Shown: positions 6,818-14,993 of the stretch, piece by piece
Layout of the letters: every line of letters starts with the position of its first letter
How positions within the stretch are numbered: the first letter of the stretch is position 1
From: Candidatus Scalindua japonica
GTDB taxonomy: Bacteria > Planctomycetota > Brocadiia > Brocadiales > Scalinduaceae
Direction of reading: 5' to 3'
DNA length: 64,000 bases
Assembly: GCF_002443295.1 (NCBI RefSeq)
Contig: NZ_BAOS01000007.1
Coordinates: 1 to 64,000 of the forward strand
Translations under genes and position numbers: made by a program
The notes under the pieces: model-generated
The model's input: the letters and a program-made list of their open reading frames with translations, nothing else
The model's database searches: none
What the model was told of the DNA's origin: nothing

Positions 6818-9610
6818 TTAATCAAAATCAAATCTGTTTTCCTGAGTTCTTTCATATATCTCTTCTATCATGTCAAAGAAAAGGTCGTAGCATTTCTGCA
6901 TAACGTATTGTGCTGTCTCCGCTTCTTCAGTCGTCAATGTCTGGCTCTCAAACTTCTCAGGATCACATCCATGCAAGTGACCCGGTTCATATTCCAGGTG
7001 TACTTTACCGAAGTAATTGCTCTCGATTGCCCCGACCGCACATTTATGTGAAACAAGAAAGAATGTATTACCCAGCTCTTCTATAACACGAATAAGACAG
7101 TACCGTACCAATGGATTTGATGCCATCTGCGTAAGATTTGCTATACCATAGGAAACCAGCCTGCTTTTTTTTATATTATCATTCCACAAAAATTCAAGGC
7201 AATCGGCAAATGTAAAATCCTTAAGCTTCTCCTGTAGATTACGTATATCCCTGTTAATTAGAGAATTATGCTCAGCATCCGTAGCTGCATGGCTGTTAAT
7301 CTGCTCTTCTAATTCATCAGCAGGTTTTTCATAAGGAAGTATATAGTTGTTGATGTCAGAAAATGAGTTGGCAAAATATGTAAAGTATGGAAGCCAGTTC
7401 AACCTTTTAGAAGCAGGAATACTCTCATCCTCCATATACTTAATAAGCCGACTCTGTTTGAAATCTTCCCTCATTTGAAAAACAGTTGAAACAACGTCTT
7501 TTACAAGCACTGAATCTTCTTTCATTATACTTACCTCCTTTATTGAACACGAAATCTTCACTCTTTCTATCTGAACTAAATTAGTATTGTATGTAGACCC
7601 TCCACCCATGTCTGCCAGTCTATCCGGTGTTGTCTGGTTACTGTTGCATCCTCCCGGGCTTAAACTATTCCACCAGATTCCTTTATTTATTGCAATACCC
7701 TCTCTCAGATAATCTCCTACAGAAGCCATGAGAACACACTCACCCCGATTATTAAAAACCCTGACCATATCTCCGGTTTTTATCCCGCGTTTCTCGGCAT
7801 CCAGTATGTTTAATTCCAGTATTGGCTTATCTTTTTCTCTCCCCGTATTACCGAGATTTGCAAAGTTAGAATTCAGAAATGATTTTGCCGAAGGCGTGAG
7901 GAGATATATCGGATATTTCCTGTACAGGTCTGGTGAGGTTAGAGGCCCTTCTGCAATTGGCATATGAACAGGCAGAGGGCTATGACCATCCTGTTTCATT
8001 TTATCGGAATAAAACTCTATCTTTCCGGTAGGTGTGTAGAATTTAAGATCTTTATATGGCATATGAAACTCACCGGGCATATTAAGACGGATTGCACCCT
8101 CACTTCGTAAACGCTCTAACGTTATTCCCTGTAAATAGCTGCTGTCAATTTTCAGTGCGCTGTTAATTATATCAATCGAAGTATCATCAAAGCATCTATC
8201 CTGATAACCCATTGATTTTGCCAATGTATTAAACGTATCGAGATTAGACCTGCTTTCCCCCAATGGTTCTATTACCGGTTCATTCAACTGGAGTGATAGA
8301 TGGAAGTATGAGTAGTGTAGGTCCATATGCTCAAATTCAGTAGTGGCAGGCAACACAATATCCGCGTAACGCGCGGTGTCGGTAAGTAACTGCTCATGCA
8401 CCACAGTAAACAGATCTTCTCTCTTCAAGCCGGAAATAACCTTTCCTTGATTAAAGAGTACGGCAGCAGGGTTAGAGTTGTATACATATAAGCCATTAAT
8501 TGCGGGATCCACACTTAAGAGTACCTGTCCCAATTGATTCATATTGATTGATCTGGAAGAGCCGGGACAGAGATCATTTTCTTCAAGCAAGTTCCACTGG
8601 ATCGGAAACGCTTCACTGGTAGGATAAAACATTCCGCCACCGGGATATTTCCACGCCCCGACCAGACCGGGAAGGCAGGAGATTGTACGTATCATCATGC
8701 CACCGTTTGTATGATGCTGCATACCTGATCCCGCATAAATGAACGATGGTTTACGGTCCGCATAGATGGCAGCAAACTCTTTAATAGTTTCTTTATCTAC
8801 GCCGCTAATCGCTTCTACATTTTCCGGTGAATACTCCTGTACCTGTTCTGACAATGCATTAAAGCCCTCCGTATATTTTTCAACAAAATCACAATCATAC
8901 AGAGATTCATTAATAATTACGTTCATTATCCCTAACGCAAGTGCGGCATCACTCCCGGGTGTTGGTTGAATAAACAAGTCTGCTATTTCAACAGACTTGA
9001 TTTTATCAGGATTGATGACTATATGTAAAGCGCCTCTCTTTTTTGCTTCCTTTATCAATGGTATCTGATGAATATTCGTATAATACGGGTTTGTACCCCA
9101 GGATATTATCAGTTTTGATTGTGGTATGGCTAATGGATCAGCGCCAAAGGAAGCACCCAAAGTATATTTATATCCAATCCTTCCTCCCTTGGAGCATATA
9201 GTCCTATCCAGACCTGAAGCACCCATGCGATTAAAGAGACGTTTGCCGGCAACATCACCATTAACCAGCCCCAATGTACCCGAACCACTGAATGGCAGGA
9301 TCGATTCAGCACCGTGTCTGCTTATGATATCCTTAAACCGTGATGTGACTGTACCAACCGCCTCATCCCACGATATTCTCTCAAATTTGCCTGCACCCTT
9401 CTCACCAACTCTTTTAAGAGGATAGAGAACTCTGTCAGGACTATAGACCCTTGCCGGATAGTGCATTACTTTCCTGCAGAGAAAACCTCTGGTTACAAAA
9501 TGGGCCGGATCACCTTTGACCTTGACCAATTTACCGTCTTTTACGTACGAAATTATTCCACAGGTATCAGGACAATCATGTGGGCATACACTTCTCAATT
9601 CCTTAATCAT
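6818..9610 (-). CDS. Molybdopterin oxidoreductase fused to a heme-oxygenase-like helical domain
   Basis: The first ~690 residues are a DMSO-reductase-superfamily molybdopterin enzyme. A [4Fe-4S] site is formed by C9, C13, C17 and C45 (CPHDCPDTC...GFLCRK). Further parts are the core domain (IISWGTNPYYTNIHQIPLI; DIVLPATTEFEHMD) and a C-terminal cofactor-binding domain ending in NQTTPDRLADMGGG. The electron-transfer partner and substrate are unknown, and no Tat signal is visible, so it may be cytoplasmic. The last ~235 residues form a separate helical domain containing HAATDAEH and HLEYEPGH. This pattern recalls heme-oxygenase-like di-iron proteins, not a TorD chaperone. A strong internal ribosome site precedes an in-frame ATG at 7525, so the second domain could also be made alone. 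It lies divergent from cysQ. Confidence 0.85.
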   Translation of the reverse strand: MIKELRSVCPHDCPDTCGIISYVKDGKLVKVKGDPAHFVTRGFLCRKVMHYPARVYSPDRVLYPLKRVGEKGAGKFERISWDEAVGTVTSRFKDIISRHGAESILPFSGSGTLGLVNGDVAGKRLFNRMGASGLDRTICSKGGRIGYKYTLGASFGADPLAIPQSKLIISWGTNPYYTNIHQIPLIKEAKKRGALHIVINPDKIKSVEIADLFIQPTPGSDAALALGIMNVIINESLYDCDFVEKYTEGFNALSEQVQEYSPENVEAISGVDKETIKEFAAIYADRKPSFIYAGSGMQHHTNGGMMIRTISCLPGLVGAWKYPGGGMFYPTSEAFPIQWNLLEENDLCPGSSRSINMNQLGQVLLSVDPAINGLYVYNSNPAAVLFNQGKVISGLKREDLFTVVHEQLLTDTARYADIVLPATTEFEHMDLHYSYFHLSLQLNEPVIEPLGESRSNLDTFNTLAKSMGYQDRCFDDTSIDIINSALKIDSSYLQGITLERLRSEGAIRLNMPGEFHMPYKDLKFYTPTGKIEFYSDKMKQDGHSPLPVHMPIAEGPLTSPDLYRKYPIYLLTPSAKSFLNSNFANLGNTGREKDKPILELNILDAEKRGIKTGDMVRVFNNRGECVLMASVGDYLREGIAINKGIWWNSLSPGGCNSNQTTPDRLADMGGGSTYNTNLVQIERVKISCSIKEVSIMKEDSVLVKDVVSTVFQMREDFKQSRLIKYMEDESIPASKRLNWLPYFTYFANSFSDINNYILPYEKPADELEEQINSHAATDAEHNSLINRDIRNLQEKLKDFTFADCLEFLWNDNIKKSRLVSYGIANLTQMASNPLVRYCLIRVIEELGNTFFLVSHKCAVGAIESNYFGKVHLEYEPGHLHGCDPEKFESQTLTTEEAETAQYVMQKCYDLFFDMIEEIYERTQENRFDFD
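7525..7540 (-). promoter_or_regulatory. Internal Shine-Dalgarno and in-frame ATG inside the fusion gene
   Basis: On the minus strand the bases 7540-7532 read AAGGAGGTA and are followed eight bases later by an ATG (7525-7523). The ATG is in frame with the long reading frame and starts the helical C-terminal domain (MKEDSVLVKDVV). It is much stronger than the ribosome site of the long gene itself. This suggests that two adjacent genes lost the stop codon between them, or that both a fusion and a free 235-residue protein are produced. Confidence 0.65.
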
Positions 9611-9777
9611 CTTTACTTTAAATCAATATGACAACTTACCATTTTTAACAGAATACGAACCTACAATTTTAATAATAACAATTAACTGTCCACAAGTAAA
9701 CAGAACATGTTTGCTTTTCATGATTATTAATATTATTATTTTGTTGAAATTAAAATATTTTCCAAGATAATTGTGTG
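9611..9777. other. Divergent promoter region, molybdoenzyme and cysQ
   Basis: About 165 bases of AT-rich DNA separate the molybdoenzyme gene (minus) from cysQ (plus). It must hold both promoters. I see no convincing -35/-10 pair or operator dyad. Ribosome sites of both flanking genes are weak. Confidence 0.4.
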
Positions 9778-10632
9778 ATGGAGAACATTAAATACGATAA
9801 ACTTATTCTTACTACTATTCTTGCCGCAAAGCGTGCTGGAGAGGCGATACTTGATGTATACGACTCAGACTTCGCAGTTGAGCAGAAAGATGACAAATCA
9901 CCACTGACTCTTGCAGATAAAAGATCACACGAAATTATTGCGGATGTACTGGAACAAACCATAACCGTCAATAACTCCACAGTACCTGTTTTAAGTGAAG
10001 AGGGAAAAGAAACTCCTTATGACGAAAGAAAAAAGCGGGAATATTTCTGGTTAGTTGACCCTCTTGACGGAACAAAAGAGTTTGTTAAAAGAAATGGAGA
10101 ATTCACAGTAAATATTGCGCTAATCCACAAACATAAACCTGTCCTCGGTATTATCTATATACCCGTTAAGGACACCTTCTACTTTGCAGCCACCAATTTT
10201 GGTGCATATAAATTAGAAGGCAGCAGAATCTTAACAAGTAATATATCAATAAAAGAGTTGACAGACAAATCACAAAGACTACCCCTCAACAAGAACAACA
10301 AAACGTCTCTTACAATTGTTGGTAGCCGATCACACACCTCAGAAGAACTCTCTGAATTTGTAAAACAATTAAGTAAAAAGTATGAAAACATTGAGTTTAT
10401 CTCTTCTGGTAGTTCACTGAAACTCTGTCTCGTAGCCGAAGGTAAAGCTGACGCCTATCCAAGGTTTGGACCTACAATGGAATGGGACACAGCAGCAGGA
10501 CAGGCAATCGCCGAACAGGCTGAATGCACGGTAATCAACACACAAACCAATGAACCGCTAAGTTATAATAAAGAAAGTCTTCTCAACCCTTTCTTCATAG
10601 TGAGCAGACAAGGTCTAAGTTTTAATTTATGA
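9778..10632 (+). CDS. cysQ: 3'(2'),5'-bisphosphate nucleotidase CysQ
   Basis: Inositol-monophosphatase-fold phosphatase that hydrolyses 3'-phosphoadenosine 5'-phosphate (PAP) to AMP, clearing the by-product of PAPS-dependent sulfate transfer. Metal-binding motifs are in order: LSEEG near residue 80, WLVDPLDGTKEF near 105, and EWDTAAGQAI near 240. The length of 284 residues is normal. A GTG one codon earlier is an alternative start. The stop overlaps the next gene's ATG (ATGA), so it is coupled to the protease gene downstream. The window also holds a PAPS-type sulfotransferase domain in the polyketide synthase at its far end, a possible source of PAP. Confidence 0.9.
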   Translation: MENIKYDKLILTTILAAKRAGEAILDVYDSDFAVEQKDDKSPLTLADKRSHEIIADVLEQTITVNNSTVPVLSEEGKETPYDERKKREYFWLVDPLDGTKEFVKRNGEFTVNIALIHKHKPVLGIIYIPVKDTFYFAATNFGAYKLEGSRILTSNISIKELTDKSQRLPLNKNNKTSLTIVGSRSHTSEELSEFVKQLSKKYENIEFISSGSSLKLCLVAEGKADAYPRFGPTMEWDTAAGQAIAEQAECTVINTQTNEPLSYNKESLLNPFFIVSRQGLSFNL

Positions 10633-11648
10633 TGTATAAATATAAGCTTAAAACCATTCAGGTACAAACAATGCTATCCATGGTTTTATCAGTTTCTATT
10701 TTGATAAATGGATGTGTAAACACTAACACCGGCCCACCTCTTTCACAAAATGAATTAAAAAAACTGGAGGAAAATATTGAACTGCTGGCGACAGAAATTT
10801 ATCTCAATGATCTGGTCAGAGTATGGAAAGTGGGACTTAAAGTCCTGAATATTTTACCGGAAGGTGTAGTTAAAAAACGTGCGGTAACAGGTATGTTAAT
10901 TGTAGACAACACAGAAGATATTGCCAGGTATTATAGGCTGTCTACAGAAGAGGGATGTGTTGTGGTTAGTGTAGTTGACAATTATATCGCAGACCATGCA
11001 GGCATCAGAGATGGTGATATCATAAAAGAGATAGATGGTAAAGAGATCAGGAAGAGTCGTGATATTGCTTTTGAAAATGGAGAGTCCTCAACAGTGGTAG
11101 TAGAAAGAGATAATACAAGGCTTTCCTTAGACGTAAAGCCAGAAGAGAAACCATACGTACGAATCTGCCTTAATGAGACAGGCAGGATCAACGCATACGC
11201 TAAATTTTCCGGAATAGAATTTACTTCCGGAATGGTACATTTTGTAGAAGATGATAACGAACTTGCTGTAATAATGGGACATGAGTTGGCACATCTTACC
11301 GCCAGACACCTGCCAAGGAATATCAGGATGGCCGCATTGTACGGAACGCTTGGTTGTCTAACCGGACCATTTGCTCCTCTTACCACAAAGGCATTGTACG
11401 CGCCATACAGCAGAGAAAATGAACGCGAAGCAGATTATCTCGGCCTTATCTATGCACACAATGCAGGCTATGATATAGAAAAAGGAGTGGATCTCTGGAA
11501 ACGCTTTGCACTGGAAATCCCAAAAAGCAGATCAAAGAGCTTTCTTCGCGGTCATCCGGCAAGCCCTGAAAGGATCCTGCGGGTAAAGAGAGTTGTAGAG
11601 CTAATAAAAGCAGGCAATAATCCTCTGGAGGATTTTATACTCAACTAG
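10629..11648 (+). CDS. M48-family zinc metalloprotease lipoprotein with PDZ domain
   Basis: Envelope protease, likely for quality control of outer-membrane or periplasmic proteins (BepA/LoiP-like group). A signal peptide ends in ILINGC, making Cys29 the acylated residue. A PDZ-like domain covers roughly residues 100-170 (VVVSVVDNYIADHAGIRDGD). The zinc site is HELAH at 218-222 with E267 in ENEREADYLG as third ligand. The C-terminal HPASPERI motif is typical of M48B/C proteins. The ATG overlaps the cysQ stop. Which substrate it cleaves is not evident. Confidence 0.88.
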   Translation: MMYKYKLKTIQVQTMLSMVLSVSILINGCVNTNTGPPLSQNELKKLEENIELLATEIYLNDLVRVWKVGLKVLNILPEGVVKKRAVTGMLIVDNTEDIARYYRLSTEEGCVVVSVVDNYIADHAGIRDGDIIKEIDGKEIRKSRDIAFENGESSTVVVERDNTRLSLDVKPEEKPYVRICLNETGRINAYAKFSGIEFTSGMVHFVEDDNELAVIMGHELAHLTARHLPRNIRMAALYGTLGCLTGPFAPLTTKALYAPYSRENEREADYLGLIYAHNAGYDIEKGVDLWKRFALEIPKSRSKSFLRGHPASPERILRVKRVVELIKAGNNPLEDFILN

Positions 11649-11664
11649 TTGACAAAATGGTACC

Positions 11665-12684
11665 ATGCATTTCAAAAACCGACTCATTAAAGGCCTGATC
11701 GCTACTCTTATTGCGATTACTGCGGGTACAGCAGGATATAAGTTCCTTGGTGGTACAGAATGGTCTCTTCTCGATTCTATTTATATGACCATTATAACGA
11801 TTACGACAGTCGGATTTGGGGAAATACAAGACCTGTCAGGTAATCCATATGCCAGAATACTCACCATTTTCATCATCTTTTTTGGAATGGGAAGTATCCT
11901 TTTTGTGGTGAGTACTGTCACTGGATTTATAGTAGAGGGTGAATTGACTAACGTTTTTGGGAGACGGAGAATGCTTAAAGAGATATCAGTCCTAAAGAAC
12001 CACTTTATCGTATGCGGCATTGGCGATATTGGCAGCACGGTCGTGAAGGAATTGAAACGGACTAAGAGGGATTTTGTTGTAGTTGATACAGATTCTGAAA
12101 AACTTGAAAAACTGAATGAAACGGAGAAAATACTATTTATCAACGATGATGCGACCAATGACGATGTCCTGATTAATGCGGGGATTCATAAGGCCCATGG
12201 CCTCATCACAATCCTTCCGGATGACAAAGATAATCTGTTTGTCACATTGACAGCAAAACAGCTGAATCCTGATTTAAGAATAGTATCAAAGGGGTTGGAT
12301 AAAATCACAATTAAAAAACTGAAGATGGCAGGCGCTGATTCTGTAGTATTACCAAACTTTATTGGTGGCCTGAGGATGGTATCAGAGCTGGTCAGACCTG
12401 CCGCTGTCAGCTTTCTCGATAAGATGTTACGGACACAAGATGGTAAGACTTACAGAATTGAAGAGTTTACTATACCGGCAAACTCAAAACTTATTGGCAA
12501 AACCTTGTCTGAAGCAAATTTATTACGAAATACCAGGGTACTGATAGTCGCAATGAAAGGAAAAGAAGAAGATTTTATATACAATCCAGAGAGCACATCT
12601 ATTATCAAAGATGAAACGGTAATTGTAGTACTGGGAGAGAGCCTGGAGACGAAAAGAGTAAGAGAATTGGTAGAAAATCAATAA
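11665..12684 (+). CDS. Two-TM potassium channel with RCK (TrkA-N/TrkA-C) domains
   Basis: Inner-membrane K+ channel gated by cytosolic RCK domains. TM1 spans about residues 7-27, and the pore helix with filter TTVGFGE lies near 47-53. TM2 spans about 65-90. The RCK Rossmann fold begins at HFIVCGIGDIGSTVV, near 112, with the acidic residue D140 (VVVDTD) for ligand binding. A TrkA-C domain follows (IPANSKLIGKTLSEANLL). The order matches MthK/Kch-like channels. It starts 16 bases after the protease stop without a clear ribosome site, so coupling is likely. Confidence 0.92.
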   Translation: MHFKNRLIKGLIATLIAITAGTAGYKFLGGTEWSLLDSIYMTIITITTVGFGEIQDLSGNPYARILTIFIIFFGMGSILFVVSTVTGFIVEGELTNVFGRRRMLKEISVLKNHFIVCGIGDIGSTVVKELKRTKRDFVVVDTDSEKLEKLNETEKILFINDDATNDDVLINAGIHKAHGLITILPDDKDNLFVTLTAKQLNPDLRIVSKGLDKITIKKLKMAGADSVVLPNFIGGLRMVSELVRPAAVSFLDKMLRTQDGKTYRIEEFTIPANSKLIGKTLSEANLLRNTRVLIVAMKGKEEDFIYNPESTSIIKDETVIVVLGESLETKRVRELVENQ

Positions 12685-12717
12685 CAATGTCATTATGATT
12701 TTATCCTCAATCAGTCC

Positions 12718-13086
12718 CTATTTTGGTGACCAGATCTCAATCCGATGTCCCTCTGGGTCGAAGAAATAGAAAACATGAGCACCCCAGGCGTGTTCTCTTA
12801 CCGGATCTAATTCCAAACCGGTATCACGAAGAAATTGCCAGGCTTCAGTAATATTTTCAACCCGCAACGCCAATGTGATGCCAGCACCGCCACTGCTCTT
12901 GATAGACGCCTTCCGCTCATCTGCAATACTTATGCAGGCAGTATCCGTCAATTTAAACTCTATAAACCAATTAGAGTCATGGGTAATCGGCAGCTTTAAA
13001 TGATGCTTATAAAAGTCAACAGTTTCCTGCCATTTTTTACAATAGAGGATAGTGTTAGCATTTTTTGAAGGAAAAGTATTTGTCAT
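12718..13086 (-). CDS. VOC (glyoxalase/dioxygenase superfamily) protein
   Basis: A single-domain, 122-residue vicinal-oxygen-chelate protein. The beta-alpha-beta-beta-beta pattern is visible in both halves: NANTILYCKKWQETVDFYKH at the start, and a second half containing GITLALRV and ending in AHVFYFFDPEGHRIEIWSP. Members include glyoxalase I, fosfomycin-resistance and bleomycin-binding proteins. The DPEGHRIEIW end is generic and does not reveal the substrate. It converges with the K+ channel gene across a 33-base gap. No partner genes are evident. Confidence 0.85.
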   Translation of the reverse strand: MTNTFPSKNANTILYCKKWQETVDFYKHHLKLPITHDSNWFIEFKLTDTACISIADERKASIKSSGGAGITLALRVENITEAWQFLRDTGLELDPVREHAWGAHVFYFFDPEGHRIEIWSPK

Positions 13087-13209
13087 TTTCTAAAATCTTC
13101 AGTCTAAGTTATATGAAAGCAGGAAAATCAGGTACTGTTTATATTTCTGCTATTCAATCAGTTGTCCATTCTATGATAAAATCAGAGTATGTTCCAGTCG
13201 ATAATTACA

Positions 13210-14137
13210 TTAATTTTTCTCTCCGTTTTTACCTGACTTTCTAAAACTCCAATACCCTGCCAGGAATGAACCGGATAGATTGTGCCATATACTGAAAATC
13301 GCTCCTGGGATTGCCGCCATTACAGAGAAATGCTTGACAGCCAATGCAACACTCAACCCTGAGTTCTGCATGCCGACCTCTATGCTGAGAGTACGGCATG
13401 TACAATTATCATATCCCAGTAACCTTGGGAGCCAGTATCCAATCAAGAGCCCGCTCATATTATGCAGCATAACAGCAGAAACAATACTAAGCCCAACCTC
13501 CATAAGCTTTGATTGATTAAGACCGACGATTATAGCAATTATAACGACAATAGCAATAGTAGAAAAAAAGGTAAAACCGGACCGATTTTTTTATCCCGGC
13601 CCCTAATAAAGTATTCAGGGTTGTACCGGCAAGTACCGGTATAAGGACCATCTGTAATATGCTGAGCAGCATATTTAAGAAGGGAACATGTACAATCTGG
13701 TGCAGGTAGAGCAGAGAAAAGACCGGCATCGCGAATACTGCAATGAGTGTAGACGCCATTGTTAAAGTGATTGATAACGCGACATTACCCTTTGCTAAAT
13801 AACAGATTACATTAGATGCGGTTCCACCTGCACTACTTCCTACCAACACCATACCCGCAACAAACTCAGGCGACAGGCCCAATGATCTGGATATTAGAAA
13901 TGCGGATAAAGGCATCACAAAATATTGAAGCAAGACACCAATTAAAATAATTTTTGGAGACTTGACTATCTCCTTGAAATCAGGCCATTTCAATGTCATC
14001 CCCATGCAGAACATAACTACTGATAACAGAGGTATAATTGCCGGCCTTAACTCTGAGAACATGTTTGGAAAGAAAAATGCAGTTACAGATAAAAGAATTG
14101 CCCAGACAGGGAAAAGCCTTGTTGATAGATGAATCAT
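13210..14137 (-). pseudogene. Bile acid:sodium symporter family protein, split by a frameshift
   Basis: Na+-coupled organic-anion transporter of the BASS family, about 10 TM helices. The first frame (14137 to about 13590) covers the N-terminal helices with the conserved GSSAGGTASNVICYLAKGN sodium-site motif. The C-terminal helices (IEVGMQNSGLSVALAVKHF; PGAIFSIWHNLSGS) continue in another frame down to 13210. Removing one base from the A7 run (13586-13592, minus strand), or an equivalent change in the T7 run at 13563-13569, restores one continuous 300-residue protein. It may be a genuine inactivation, polymerase slippage on the run, or a sequencing error in a homopolymer. All key motifs are otherwise intact. 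Confidence 0.8.
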
Positions 14138-14214
14138 ATTTTATTTTCCTGTAATATTATATTCTTATTATTCCTTCCTGTAATTCCTGCCTTCCTAAGC
14201 AGTATTATCTTTTT

Positions 14215-14835
14215 TTATATCTTATTCGCAACACCAATATAATTGAAACCGGCAATTCTGGGAGTTTTTGGCAAGTAAAGGGTGTTCATCGTTTTGATAC
14301 TGAAACCGCCCTCTTGAAGATATTCCGGTATTGGCCTGTTCAAGTTACAACCACCACCGATTATTTTCCAAACCGGGTTGATTCTATTCTGCCATGTTAG
14401 AATAGACTTATCAGGTGCAGCACCATGCTCACAAAACAGCAGTTTGCCGGATGGCTTTATTACACGGTGTATCTGCTGTAATGCAGTATGCCAATCAGAA
14501 ATGGTACAGAGAGTATAAGTCAACACCACGGTATCTACGCTGTCATTCTCTAATGACAACTCCTCGCCGGGAAGATCCAGCCACTTTACTTCAACACCAG
14601 ACCGATTTAAATTTCTTTTTGCCTTTCTACGCATACCATCTGAAGGTTCCAGCCCCCAGACAAAATCTACTCTTTCAGCATCATAAAATGGAATGTTCAG
14701 TCCTGAGCCAATTCCAATCTCCAATACACGTCCCACTGCGAGAGGAACTATCTTCCCCCGTTGTATCTCAATAGCCTTAGATCCGCAGCCCTTATCTATA
14801 ATGTGAGGCAAAATATACTGTTCATAAAGACCCAT
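14215..14835 (-). CDS. Class I SAM-dependent methyltransferase
   Basis: A 206-residue methyltransferase. Motif I is GRVLEIGIGSGLNIPFY near residue 37-50, motif II VWGLEPSDGMRRKAK, and motif IV DTVVLTYTLCTISD. The overall layout, with LLFCEHGAAPDKSILTWQNRINPVWKIIGGGCNLNR, resembles METTL7/UbiE-like methyltransferases that act on lipids or small thiols. AAGGA six bases ahead supports the ATG at 14835. The substrate is not predictable. It sits after a terminator hairpin, so it is probably transcribed on its own. Confidence 0.85.
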   Translation of the reverse strand: MGLYEQYILPHIIDKGCGSKAIEIQRGKIVPLAVGRVLEIGIGSGLNIPFYDAERVDFVWGLEPSDGMRRKAKRNLNRSGVEVKWLDLPGEELSLENDSVDTVVLTYTLCTISDWHTALQQIHRVIKPSGKLLFCEHGAAPDKSILTWQNRINPVWKIIGGGCNLNRPIPEYLQEGGFSIKTMNTLYLPKTPRIAGFNYIGVANKI

Positions 14836-14904
14836 TCTTTATCCTTGCATTTTATAACATAATTAAACATCTATTTTGCTCCAGCAGCATCCGGCAAATT
14901 TCAC

Positions 14905-14950
14905 AAAAAAAAAAGGAGTGCAGATTATATATCAAACATCTGCACACCTT
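14905..14950 (-). terminator. Rho-independent terminator after the phosphohexomutase gene
   Basis: GTGCAGAT (14918-14925) pairs with ATCTGCAC (14938-14945), and the stem extends past an A-A mismatch with AGG/CCT. On the minus strand it is followed by TCC and ten Ts. It lies 44 bases beyond the stop codon at 14994, the expected place for a terminator. Confidence 0.85.
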
Positions 14951-14993
14951 TGTATACAACCAAAAGAAGACAATTTCCTTATAATTCAACAAC

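Noticed and set aside
6818-7525. C-terminal domain as a TorD-type molybdoenzyme chaperone
   Set aside because: TorD motifs are not visible. The His/Asp/Glu pattern (HAATDAEH, HLEYEPGH) fits a heme-oxygenase-like fold better.
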